A stretch of DNA of 64,000 nt. Origin: Rhizobium etli_C (lineage in GTDB: Bacteria; Pseudomonadota; Alphaproteobacteria; Rhizobiales; Rhizobiaceae). Position numbers and translations under genes: made by a program. The notes beneath the pieces were generated by a model. It saw only the letters and a program-made list of their open reading frames with translations, had not been told where the DNA came from and ran no database searches. Below, in pieces: positions 16,545 through 23,944 of the stretch (the first letter of the stretch is position 1; the number at the start of each line of letters is the position of its first letter). Location: assembly GCF_014198605.1 (NCBI RefSeq), contig NZ_JACIHU010000006.1. One strand, given 5' to 3'.

Positions 16545-18520
16545 CGCTGGTTCCGACCTTTGTCGTTTTGGCCTTCTTTTTCCTGGGGCCATTCAATTGG
16601 TCGCGCCATCACACCTGGACACGGGCGGTGACCTGCGCGTTTGTCGCAGCATTCGCATTGCGATACATGTTCTGGCGCTTGACGGAGACCGTGCTTCCCT
16701 ATCCCAGCGACGGTCCGAGCTTCTACTGGGTCTGGACCCTCTTTGTCGTCGAGGTTCTCGCCTGCTTCGAAGTCATCCTTTTTCTGGTATTGATGAGCCG
16801 CCATGTCGACCGGAGCGCAGAAGCGGACAGGCTGGGTCGTGTTTTCTTCGCGCGCGACAAACGTGAACTGCCGACTGTCGATGTTTTCATCCCCACCTAT
16901 AACGAGCCGCTCGACGTGCTCGAGCGAACCATCATCGGCGCCCGCGCGCTGGATTATCCTGCCGACAAATTGAATGTGTATGTGCTTGACGACCAACGCC
17001 GGGACTGGCTGAAGGCCTATTGCGAAGAAAAGAACGTCATCCACGTCACGCGCGGCGACAACAGCCATGCCAAGGCGGGCAATATGAACAATGGGCTGAA
17101 GGTCAGCTCGGGCGAGTTCATTGCGATCTTCGACGCCGATTTTGTGCCCTATCGCCATTTCCTTCGCCGGACGCTGCCCTTCTTCTCCGATGACAGCATC
17201 GGCATCGTCCAGACGCCTCAACATTTCTTCAATGTCGATCCGGTGCAATCAAACCTCGGCCTGGAGAATATCTGGCCGGACGAGCAGCGCCTGTTCTTCG
17301 ACGAGATCGCGCCCAGCCGAGACGCCTGGGACGTCAGTTTCTGCTGCGGATCATGCTCGATTGCCCGCCGCAAGGCCGTCGACGCAATAGGCGGGTTTCC
17401 GACGGAGTCGATCACGGAAGACCTGCTGACAACGCTTTCGATGCTCAACAAAGGTTACAAGACCCGCTACCTGAACGAGCGGCTATCGATGGGCCTGGCC
17501 GCCGAAAACCTGACCGGCTATTTTGTGCAGCGGGAACGGTGGTGTCAGGGGGGTATTCAAACCCTTTACCTGTATAATGGCCCGCTGCGCGGCCCGGGAT
17601 TGACGCTCTTTCAACGGATCATGTTCCTGCCGGCGTCATGGCTGGTGCAGTATCTGGTCCGCTTCACGATATTGCTCGTCCCGATCGTCTATCTCTGGTT
17701 CGGCCTGCTCCCGCTCTATTTCACTGACATCGCCGATTATGTCGCTCATCAGGTGCCGCTGCTGGCGGCGTATTTTCTGCTCATGCTGTGGGTCACGCCG
17801 ACCCGTTATCTGCCTGTGGTTTCCAGCGCCGTCGGGACCTTTGCGACATTCCGCATGTTGCCGACCGTGGTCTCCAGCCTGGTGAGACCATTCGGCAAGC
17901 CGTTCAGGGTGACGCCGAAGGGCAGCGGCAACGAGTTGAACCAGTTCGACCGCTACAGCTTTACCTGGATCGCATGCATGATCACGGTCACCGTCCTTGG
18001 CCTGCTGGTCAACGTCGTGCCGGAAACGTCGCATGTGCAAGGCCAGTTTTCGCCGGTCGCGGCCTGGTGGTCAGGTATCAATATCGTCGTCCTGCTCATC
18101 GCGTCCCTCATCTGCTTTGAGAAACCCCGGCGCCTGTTTCATGCGTTCAAGCTCGACGAACCTGCTGTCGTCGACGATGTCCCCGGCCAAATCGTCAGTC
18201 TGGCACTGGACAAGGCAGTCGTTGCAGTCCCCACCATGGCCCGATTTCAATCCAAATCGCTCATGCTGAAACTGCCGGGCTTCGCCCCCTTCGAAGCGGA
18301 ACTCGGACAGGTCACCCAACGACGGAGGAGCGTAAGTCGCAGCGGCGACAAGCAAGCCTATTACCTGCACCTGTATTTCGAACTCAGCGGCGCTGCTCGC
18401 GACAGCATGATTGTAAAACTCTACACCGGTCAATATTCGCGCGACATTCGCGACATCGACAAGGTTGCCGTCTCTCTCAATCTGTTGTTGCGGTCATTCG
18501 GGCGAACGCGCACGCTGTAG
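16526..18520 (+). CDS. bgsA: Processive family 2 glycosyltransferase (BgsA-like mixed-linkage beta-glucan synthase)
   Basis: A 664-residue BcsA-like membrane synthase. N-terminal transmembrane helices (about 5-90) are followed by the GT2 domain with all processive motifs: Asp155/156 in VLDD, DAD at 203-205, TED at 297-299 and QRERW at 335-339. The gating-loop motif FRVTPK is at 460-465, between the C-terminal membrane helices. The last ~115 residues are cytoplasmic, and I do not see the RxxxR and DxSxxG motifs of a PilZ domain. In S. meliloti, BgsA makes a c-di-GMP-activated mixed-linkage beta-glucan through a C-terminal region that is not PilZ-like, which fits this layout. The start is GTG at 16526, overlapping bgsB by 19 bases. 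Cellulose synthase is less likely because bcsB/bcsZ are absent. Confidence 0.78.
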   Translation: MVQYLVALVPTFVVLAFFFLGPFNWSRHHTWTRAVTCAFVAAFALRYMFWRLTETVLPYPSDGPSFYWVWTLFVVEVLACFEVILFLVLMSRHVDRSAEADRLGRVFFARDKRELPTVDVFIPTYNEPLDVLERTIIGARALDYPADKLNVYVLDDQRRDWLKAYCEEKNVIHVTRGDNSHAKAGNMNNGLKVSSGEFIAIFDADFVPYRHFLRRTLPFFSDDSIGIVQTPQHFFNVDPVQSNLGLENIWPDEQRLFFDEIAPSRDAWDVSFCCGSCSIARRKAVDAIGGFPTESITEDLLTTLSMLNKGYKTRYLNERLSMGLAAENLTGYFVQRERWCQGGIQTLYLYNGPLRGPGLTLFQRIMFLPASWLVQYLVRFTILLVPIVYLWFGLLPLYFTDIADYVAHQVPLLAAYFLLMLWVTPTRYLPVVSSAVGTFATFRMLPTVVSSLVRPFGKPFRVTPKGSGNELNQFDRYSFTWIACMITVTVLGLLVNVVPETSHVQGQFSPVAAWWSGINIVVLLIASLICFEKPRRLFHAFKLDEPAVVDDVPGQIVSLALDKAVVAVPTMARFQSKSLMLKLPGFAPFEAELGQVTQRRRSVSRSGDKQAYYLHLYFELSGAARDSMIVKLYTGQYSRDIRDIDKVAVSLNLLLRSFGRTRTL

Positions 18521-18559
18521 TCGGGCGCATCGCAGCTGTGGCCAGGCGCACTCAGATCA

Positions 18560-18714
18560 GCGATCAATTCGGCGTTTTTCCAGCACGTAAGGGCTTAGGC
18601 AAACCGGCGGTTATGGGGATTTGGCGGCACTTGGCACGTCTTCGGGCAGACAGAAAATGAACCGCCAGGCTGCTCGGCGAGTCAAGTTCCATAACATGCC
18701 TATGCCAGATTCGC
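18560..18714. repeat. Dispersed intergenic repeat, copy C (longest copy)
   Basis: The longest of three related intergenic segments, starting 40 bases after the bgsA stop. It shares GCGATCAATTCGG, GGTTATG-GGATTTGGCGG, CTTGGCACGTCTTC and CGGCGAGTCA-GTTCCATAA with 10068-10188, and its right end (TTCCATAAC through CCAGATTCGCC) with 14961-14998. No coding frame or transposase motif is seen. The whole 18521-18861 gap has no other feature that I can support. Confidence 0.7.
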
Positions 18715-18861
18715 CTGTAGCGTGAAGATTCCAGTTTCAAATGCACGCCGCCCGCAAGCTGACTGGCCGGTTCCGATCTGTGACAAAAAAGCCAAAGACC
18801 TTTCGGCCGCTCATGCCCTTTCACAAATGCACCGAACCTTTATGCTATCGTCTTGAGACAG

Positions 18862-19182
18862 ATGAGAGACGCTGCGATGACACGGTCACGACAGGGCGAA
18901 TTGCGCGAAAGGATCACGATCCTTGGCGACGTCAATGCCGCGTCGTTCGTCCCCTGGATTCACCGTCATGCCGAAAAGCTCGGCCTTTCGCAGCATTTCT
19001 TTTACGCCGGCGCTGACCGCATCGAACTTGAGGTCGCAGGGCCCGTGGAGCTGATCGACATGCTGGAAATGGGATGCTCGCTCGGGCCGATCGATGTCTG
19101 GGTCGACGAGATTCAGCGCAGGATTGTAGATCCCGCCGACACACTTCAAATCCCGCGGCATTGCTCCATGCACTTTATTTAA
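18862..19182 (+). CDS. Acylphosphatase-like protein lacking the catalytic Arg
   Basis: A 106-residue protein with the acylphosphatase pattern: strand RITILGDVNAASFVPWIHRHAEKLGLS, strand RIELEVAGPVELIDMLEMGCSLGP, then VWVDEIQRRIV. In true acylphosphatases the first loop reads GVGFR and supplies the phosphate-binding Arg, and an Asn lies in the next strand (WVRN). Here the loop is NAASFV and the following strand reads HFFYAGAD, so both catalytic residues appear to be missing. It may be a non-catalytic binding protein. Starts at 18853 (TTG), 18862 and 18877 are all possible, none with a strong ribosome site. It lies 119 bases before the Rieske operon and may be separate from it. Confidence 0.55.
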   Translation: MRDAAMTRSRQGELRERITILGDVNAASFVPWIHRHAEKLGLSQHFFYAGADRIELEVAGPVELIDMLEMGCSLGPIDVWVDEIQRRIVDPADTLQIPRHCSMHFI

Positions 19183-19301
19183 TCATTATTGCCAATGCGA
19201 TTTTTTTATGCAAGCCTCTCCAGGAAACTGAGATTGCAACCTCGGCAGCAGTTTATAGCCAGCGGCGCTAATGCATTGGTAAAATTGAGGAAGTAAAGGT
19301 C

Positions 19302-19943
19302 ATGCTCTCTGATACGACCGGCACGTGGTCGCCGGTCGCCCTCTCTGCAGATCTGCCGCCGGCAACCGTCATACCGGCATGGACGCCGGCGGGACCAATC
19401 GCACTTTGGCGCAGTCAGTCCCGGCGCCTATCGGCATCGTCCGATCGCTGCCCGCATCGTGGAATGCGGTTGTCTCATGGCTTCGTACGAGGCGATGCTC
19501 TCTCGTGCATCTATCATGGCTGGAGCTATTCTCCGACGGGACGATGCATCCGTATCCCGGCTCATCCCGATCTTGTCCCGCCGGAAACGATCCGTGTGGC
19601 GGTTCAGCAGATCGAAGAACGAGACGGCATCATCTGGGTGGCGGTCGGAGAACCGGCTGTCGGGCCGCCACCCCTCGACCATCTCGTTCCACTCCGTTCG
19701 CTGATGCTGGAGGCCGATATTGCCGCAATCGAAGCGGCGGTCGGCGCACAAGTTGGTGCGGACGGGCTGATCCGCATTGTCGATTATCCTTGGATCCGGC
19801 TGCTGCCTGCGGCGCAGGCTGGCAGCACGCTCGTTCACGTCCTTGTCGAAGAGGGTCGCAATGTTGCGGATCGGCTCGTGGCGTCGCGCATCGCCGAGGC
19901 AGTTCGCCGCGGGGCGGAAACAGGCCGGAAGGATGCCGCATGA
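19302..19943 (+). CDS. Stand-alone Rieske [2Fe-2S] protein of a split oxygenase
   Basis: A 213-residue protein whose first ~110 residues form a complete Rieske domain. Cys50-Pro-His52-Arg-Gly and Cys69-Ile-Tyr-His72-Gly-Trp are the four cluster ligands, followed by GRCIRIPAHPD as in VanA-type ring-hydroxylating and N/O-demethylating oxygenases. In those enzymes the Rieske domain is fused to the catalytic domain; here the remaining ~100 residues contain no iron-binding D-x2-H-x4-H motif. GAGGAAG precedes ATG 19302. The stop overlaps the start of the catalytic-domain gene by four bases. It most likely carries electrons to that partner. No reductase gene is in this operon, so electrons must come from elsewhere. 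Confidence 0.85.
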   Translation: MLSDTTGTWSPVALSADLPPATVIPAWTPAGPIALWRSQSRRLSASSDRCPHRGMRLSHGFVRGDALSCIYHGWSYSPTGRCIRIPAHPDLVPPETIRVAVQQIEERDGIIWVAVGEPAVGPPPLDHLVPLRSLMLEADIAAIEAAVGAQVGADGLIRIVDYPWIRLLPAAQAGSTLVHVLVEEGRNVADRLVASRIAEAVRRGAETGRKDAA

Positions 19944-20782
19944 CAGGGGCAGGCGCGATGATCGATCAATGGTACCCGGTCGGCCTCTTCAGCCAGCTCA
20001 CCAAGGCAGGAAGCAAAACCGCTTTGATGGGCGAGCCGATAGAGGTGACGCGCACGCCGGACGGCGCGGCGCGCGTTACATCGAGCGATGGACGCGCCCT
20101 GCCCGTTCGCGTTCGCTACGGCCATGTCTGGTCCTCCCTCGGCAACCCCGCCAAGGAGCTGTTTGCCATTCCCGAGGCGGATCAGCCCGGCCGCCGCTTC
20201 GTCGATGTCGGCGTCGTGCGGGTACGCTGTTCTCCTCTGAGAGCGGTCGAGAACTTCCTCGACATCGCGCATTTTCCCTTCGTCCATACGGATATTCTCG
20301 GCGCCGAGCCGCACACCGAAGTCGAAAGTTACAAGGTCGAGATCCGCGAGGATGAAGTCTGGGCGACGCAGGTGAAATTCTACCAGCCGCAGGCCGCAAA
20401 ATCGGCGACCGGCGGGATAACCACCGAATATATGTACCGCGTGCCGGCTCCGACCTGCTCAGTGCTCTACAAGACCTGCCCTCCCCGCCCGAAGGAATGG
20501 GATGTCATTACCCTGTTCGTCCAGCCGCTTGCGGAAGATATTTGCGACGTGTGGCCGTGGATGGCCCTCTTCGACGACGTGACGCCAATGACAGACCTCA
20601 TCCATTTTCAGCAGATGATTTTCCTGCAGGATCGGTCGATCCTCGAAAACCAGATCCCGGCGCTTCTGCCGCTCGATCCCGGCATGGAAATTCCGACCCG
20701 GGCCGACATGACATCGATCGCTTACCGGCGCTGGCTGAAGCGCCATAACTATCTCTATGGGGCGCAGCTGGTCGCACAATGA
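19940..20782 (+). CDS. Rieske-oxygenase catalytic subunit without a Rieske cluster (NdmC-like arrangement)
   Basis: A 280-residue protein carrying the mononuclear-iron site of VanA-type oxygenases: Asn105, Asp108, His111 and His116 in ENFLDIAHFPFVH, and the third ligand Asp230 in FLQDRSILENQ. Its first ~95 residues begin DQWYPVGLFSQL and GEPIEVTRTPDG like a Rieske domain, but the Cys/His ligands are gone. It therefore must take electrons from a separate cluster, most simply the overlapping Rieske protein. In caffeine degradation NdmC likewise lacks a cluster and works with the Rieske part of NdmD and the GST-like NdmE. The start at 19940 forms an ATGA overlap; the frame is open upstream, but that region is the Rieske gene in another frame. 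Substrate inferred: an N-methyl or oxidisable purine. Confidence 0.82.
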   Translation: MTGAGAMIDQWYPVGLFSQLTKAGSKTALMGEPIEVTRTPDGAARVTSSDGRALPVRVRYGHVWSSLGNPAKELFAIPEADQPGRRFVDVGVVRVRCSPLRAVENFLDIAHFPFVHTDILGAEPHTEVESYKVEIREDEVWATQVKFYQPQAAKSATGGITTEYMYRVPAPTCSVLYKTCPPRPKEWDVITLFVQPLAEDICDVWPWMALFDDVTPMTDLIHFQQMIFLQDRSILENQIPALLPLDPGMEIPTRADMTSIAYRRWLKRHNYLYGAQLVAQ

Positions 20783-21438
20783 AGCTCTACGACTACATCC
20801 TCTCGCCGAGCTGCTACAAGATCCGCCTGATGGCAGCGATCCTCGGCGTCAAGCTGGACATCCGGCCGGTCGACTTCCATCCCGGCGCCGAGCATCGCGG
20901 CCCTGAACTTCTGGCCCTCAATCCGGCAGGCTCCATCCCGATCCTTGAGGATGGCGACCTTGTCCTGACGGAATCCTCCGCCATCCTTGCCTATCTCGCC
21001 GCCCTGAGCGGGCCGGAATGGCTGGGTGCGAGCGCGCCGCAGGAGACGGCCCGCCTGCAGCAATGGCTTTCTTTTTCGCACCGGCTGACGGCCAATCTTG
21101 GCGCCGCACGGCTGCATCAGATGCTTCTGCGCCCCGGCAATATCGAGGCCCTACAGGCACAAGGGGTCGCTGCGCTGCGCGAGCTGGAGGCGGGCCTTTT
21201 CGAGCAGCGGCTCCGCGGCATGCGATTCCTGGTATCGGACCGCGCCACGATTGCCGATATCGCCTGCTTCCCCTATGTGGCGCTGGCGCCCGATGGTGGA
21301 ATCTCGCTCGATCCCTATCCGAACATCCGGCTCTGGCTGCGGGCCATCCGCAGCCTTGAGGGTTTCATCGAAATGCCCGGCATCCACCGCCTGCACGAGT
21401 TGAAGCCCGATCCTCATGCGGCCGGTTTGGAGAAGTGA
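20779..21438 (+). CDS. GST-like protein of the split-oxygenase operon (NdmE-like by context)
   Basis: A 219-residue protein with a GST N-terminal domain (MKLYDYILSPSCYKIRLMAAILGV, NPAGSIPILEDGDLVLTESSAILAYLA) and a helical C-terminal domain (DRATIADIACFPYVALAPDGGISLDPYPNIRLWLRAI). It overlaps the catalytic oxygenase gene in an ATGA. In the Pseudomonas caffeine pathway the GST-like NdmE is needed structurally to hold NdmC and NdmD together and has no proven transferase role. The same trio (Rieske, cluster-less catalytic subunit, GST-like protein) occurs here in consecutive overlapping genes, so a scaffold role is the leading idea. Glutathione chemistry on the substrate is the alternative. Confidence 0.8.
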   Translation: MKLYDYILSPSCYKIRLMAAILGVKLDIRPVDFHPGAEHRGPELLALNPAGSIPILEDGDLVLTESSAILAYLAALSGPEWLGASAPQETARLQQWLSFSHRLTANLGAARLHQMLLRPGNIEALQAQGVAALRELEAGLFEQRLRGMRFLVSDRATIADIACFPYVALAPDGGISLDPYPNIRLWLRAIRSLEGFIEMPGIHRLHELKPDPHAAGLEK

Positions 21439-21439
21439 G

Positions 21440-22819
21440 ATGGCCGGCTACCTCCTGAAAAACTGCGCAGCCATTATTGTCGACGAAGGCAATGGGCCAA
21501 CCGTGCGCCGCAATGCGGATCTGCTGACCAATGGTCCGGCAATCCAGGCGATCGGTGCGAACCTGCCACAAGAGGCGCTGGCGGCCGATACGATCATTCA
21601 GGATGCATCCGGCTGGTTTGTCTATCCGGGCCTCGTCAATACTCATCACCACTTCTTCCAATGCTTCGTGCGCAACCGGGCCGATCTCGACTGGACGAAG
21701 CTCTCCGTCATCGAGTGGCTCGACCGGATCTATCCGATCTTTTCGCGGCTGAACGAGGATTGCTTCTATCATTCCTCGGTCACGGCGATGGCCGAGATGA
21801 TCAAGCATGGCTGCACCACGGCCTTCGACCATCAATATTGCTTCCCCCGGCACGCCGGAAAGCGCCTGATCGATCGCCAGTTTGAGGCGGCCGAACTTCT
21901 CGGCATGCGTTTCCACGCAGGACGCGGCGGCAACACGCTGCCGAAGTCCGAGGGCTCGACGATCCCGGACGCCATGCTGGAAACGACGGATGAATTCATC
22001 GCCGATTGCGCCCGGCTGATCGACAGCTATCACGATGCCGGCGCCTTCAGCATGCGGCAGGTGGTCGTCGCCCCCTGCCAGCCGGTCAATTGCTACCGCG
22101 AGACCTTCGTCGAGTCGGTCGCGCTCGCCCGTGATCGCGGCGTCCAATTGCACACGCATGTCGGTGAAGGCGAAAGCTCCGTCATCGAGGCGCGGTACGG
22201 CATGCGTACGGTCGACTATTGCGCCGAACTCGGCTTTGCCGGGCCTGACACCTACTATGCTCACTGCTGGGAGCTGACACACGACGAATTGCGCAAGCTG
22301 GCGGCAAGCGGCACGGGTGTCTCGCATTGCCCGGAGCCGGTCTATCTGGTCGGCGCCGAAGTGACGGACATTCCTGCAATGGCGGATTTCGGCCTGCGCA
22401 TCGGGCTCGGTTGCGATGGTGCGGCTTCGAACGACAACTCCAACCTCATGCACTGCATCCACTCTGCCTATATGCTGCAATGCCTGACGGCATCGACGCG
22501 GGCCTATCCGGTTCCCGCGCCCGTGGATTTCCTGAACTATGCGACCGCGGGCGGCGCAAGTCTGCTAGGTCGCAGCGATATCGGCCGGCTTGCTCCCGGC
22601 ATGGCCGCCGACTTCTTCGCGATCGATACGAGGCGGATGGATTATGTCGGCACGCGCCACGATCCGTTGAGCCTCATTGCCAAGGTCGGGATCGGCATGC
22701 CGACCGATCTAACCATGATCAACGGGCGCATCGTCTGGCACGCCGGCGAATTTATCGGGCTCGATGAGGCCAAGCTTTTCGCCGCCGCGGAAGCGGCGCT
22801 CGAGACAGTGAAATTCTGA
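21440..22819 (+). CDS. Amidohydrolase, 8-oxoguanine/guanine deaminase-like
   Basis: A 459-residue metal-dependent deaminase of the TrzN/AtzB/8-oxoguanine deaminase branch. Metal ligands are His69 and His71 in NTHHHFFQ, His in HTHVGEGESS, His in AHCWELTHDE, and Asp in GLGCDGAASNDNSNLM. The C-terminal GRLAPGMAADFFAID and INGRIVWHAGEFIG return to the composite beta-sandwich. ATG 21440 lies one base after the GST-like stop, with GGAG just before it; an in-frame start 24 bases upstream is inside the GST gene. In the family, members deaminate guanine, 8-oxoguanine, isoxanthopterin or s-triazines. With the BMP importer downstream, a purine base is the most likely substrate. Confidence 0.82.
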   Translation: MAGYLLKNCAAIIVDEGNGPTVRRNADLLTNGPAIQAIGANLPQEALAADTIIQDASGWFVYPGLVNTHHHFFQCFVRNRADLDWTKLSVIEWLDRIYPIFSRLNEDCFYHSSVTAMAEMIKHGCTTAFDHQYCFPRHAGKRLIDRQFEAAELLGMRFHAGRGGNTLPKSEGSTIPDAMLETTDEFIADCARLIDSYHDAGAFSMRQVVVAPCQPVNCYRETFVESVALARDRGVQLHTHVGEGESSVIEARYGMRTVDYCAELGFAGPDTYYAHCWELTHDELRKLAASGTGVSHCPEPVYLVGAEVTDIPAMADFGLRIGLGCDGAASNDNSNLMHCIHSAYMLQCLTASTRAYPVPAPVDFLNYATAGGASLLGRSDIGRLAPGMAADFFAIDTRRMDYVGTRHDPLSLIAKVGIGMPTDLTMINGRIVWHAGEFIGLDEAKLFAAAEAALETVKF

Positions 22820-22840
22820 AAGCCAAAAGAGGGAACTGAC

Positions 22841-23941
22841 ATGTCCAACGATCTCACCCGCAGAACACTCATGAAGAGCGCGGCGGCTGCCGGTCTCGCG
22901 ACGGCTTTTGCCGGCCGCTCCGTGGCTGCCGCAGACGAACCGCTCGGCATTGCCCTCGTCGTTCCCTCGCCTGTTGGCGACGTCGGCTGGGGCCATGCGC
23001 TTGCCGCCGGCATCGACCCGATCAAGGCCGCTTACGGCGACAAGGTGAAGGTCACGATCATCGAGAACATCGCCGAAGGCCCGGATGCCGACCGCATCAT
23101 GAACAAGACCGTCGCCGACGGAAACCATTTCCTGATCGCCGGCTCCTTCGGTTATCAGAACGGCGCGCTGCAGATTGCCCGTCGTAATCCCAAGGTGACC
23201 GTCCTGCATGCTTCAGGCTTCCAGGTCGCGCCGAATTTCTCGCCTTTCGCCGCCAAATATTTCCAGGGAACTTATCTGCTCGGCATGGCGGCGGCGGCCG
23301 TTTCCAAGACCGGCAAGCTGGGCTCAGTTTCGGCCTTCGCGATTCCCGAGCTGATCACCTCCGTCAATGCCTTCACGCTCGGTGCACAGGCCGTCAAGCC
23401 GGATATCGAAGTGTCTGTCGTCTGGGTCAATTCCTGGTTCGATCCGGCCAAGGAGCAGGAAGCCGCCAAGGCGCTGATCTCGCAAGGCTGCGACGTGATC
23501 TTCTCGAATGCGCAGGATACGCCTTCGGTGATCTCGGCTTGCGAGGACGCCGGCATCTATGCCTTCAATCTCAATTCCTCAATGAAAAAATATGCCGAGA
23601 AGACCTATCTCGGCTGCGTCGCCACTGACTGGTCGCCGTTTTTCAAGGCGTCGGTCGATGCGCACCTCGCCGGCACCTTCAAGGGCGCCAATACTTTCCT
23701 CGGCGTTGCCGACAAGGTGGTCGAAGTCGTCGACTGGAACCCAGCGATTCCGGCCGATACGATGGCCAAGATCAAGGAGCTCGAGGCAAAGATCGCCGAT
23801 GGCAGCCTCTCGCCATTCACCGGCCCGATCACCAAGGCTGACGGCAGTGAAGGCGTCGCTTCCGGTGCCACGCTGACGGACGCTGAGATCGTCGCCATGA
23901 ATTGGCACGTCAAGGGTGTGACGACGCCGTTGCCGAAGTAA
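22841..23941 (+). CDS. BMP-family nucleoside/purine ABC importer binding protein
   Basis: A 366-residue basic-membrane-protein (BmpA/PnrA) family binding protein. The N terminus TRRTLMKSAAAAGLATAF with cleavage near residue 30 looks like a Tat-type signal. The mature domain begins LGIALVVPSPVGDVGWGHALAAGI and contains GSFGYQNGALQIARRNP and SNAQDTPSVISACEDAGIYAFN. Family members bind purine nucleosides or related bases and feed a two-permease, fused-ATPase importer, which follows directly. The gap to the deaminase is 21 bases with AGAGGG before ATG 22841. Confidence 0.88.
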   Translation: MSNDLTRRTLMKSAAAAGLATAFAGRSVAAADEPLGIALVVPSPVGDVGWGHALAAGIDPIKAAYGDKVKVTIIENIAEGPDADRIMNKTVADGNHFLIAGSFGYQNGALQIARRNPKVTVLHASGFQVAPNFSPFAAKYFQGTYLLGMAAAAVSKTGKLGSVSAFAIPELITSVNAFTLGAQAVKPDIEVSVVWVNSWFDPAKEQEAAKALISQGCDVIFSNAQDTPSVISACEDAGIYAFNLNSSMKKYAEKTYLGCVATDWSPFFKASVDAHLAGTFKGANTFLGVADKVVEVVDWNPAIPADTMAKIKELEAKIADGSLSPFTGPITKADGSEGVASGATLTDAEIVAMNWHVKGVTTPLPK

Positions 23942-23944
23942 GCC

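Noticed and set aside
19325..19939. Upstream extension of the oxygenase catalytic frame, which is open for 205 codons
   Set aside because: This stretch is the Rieske gene in another frame. The Rieske frame has the cluster ligands and a good ribosome site, so the extension is a shadow.
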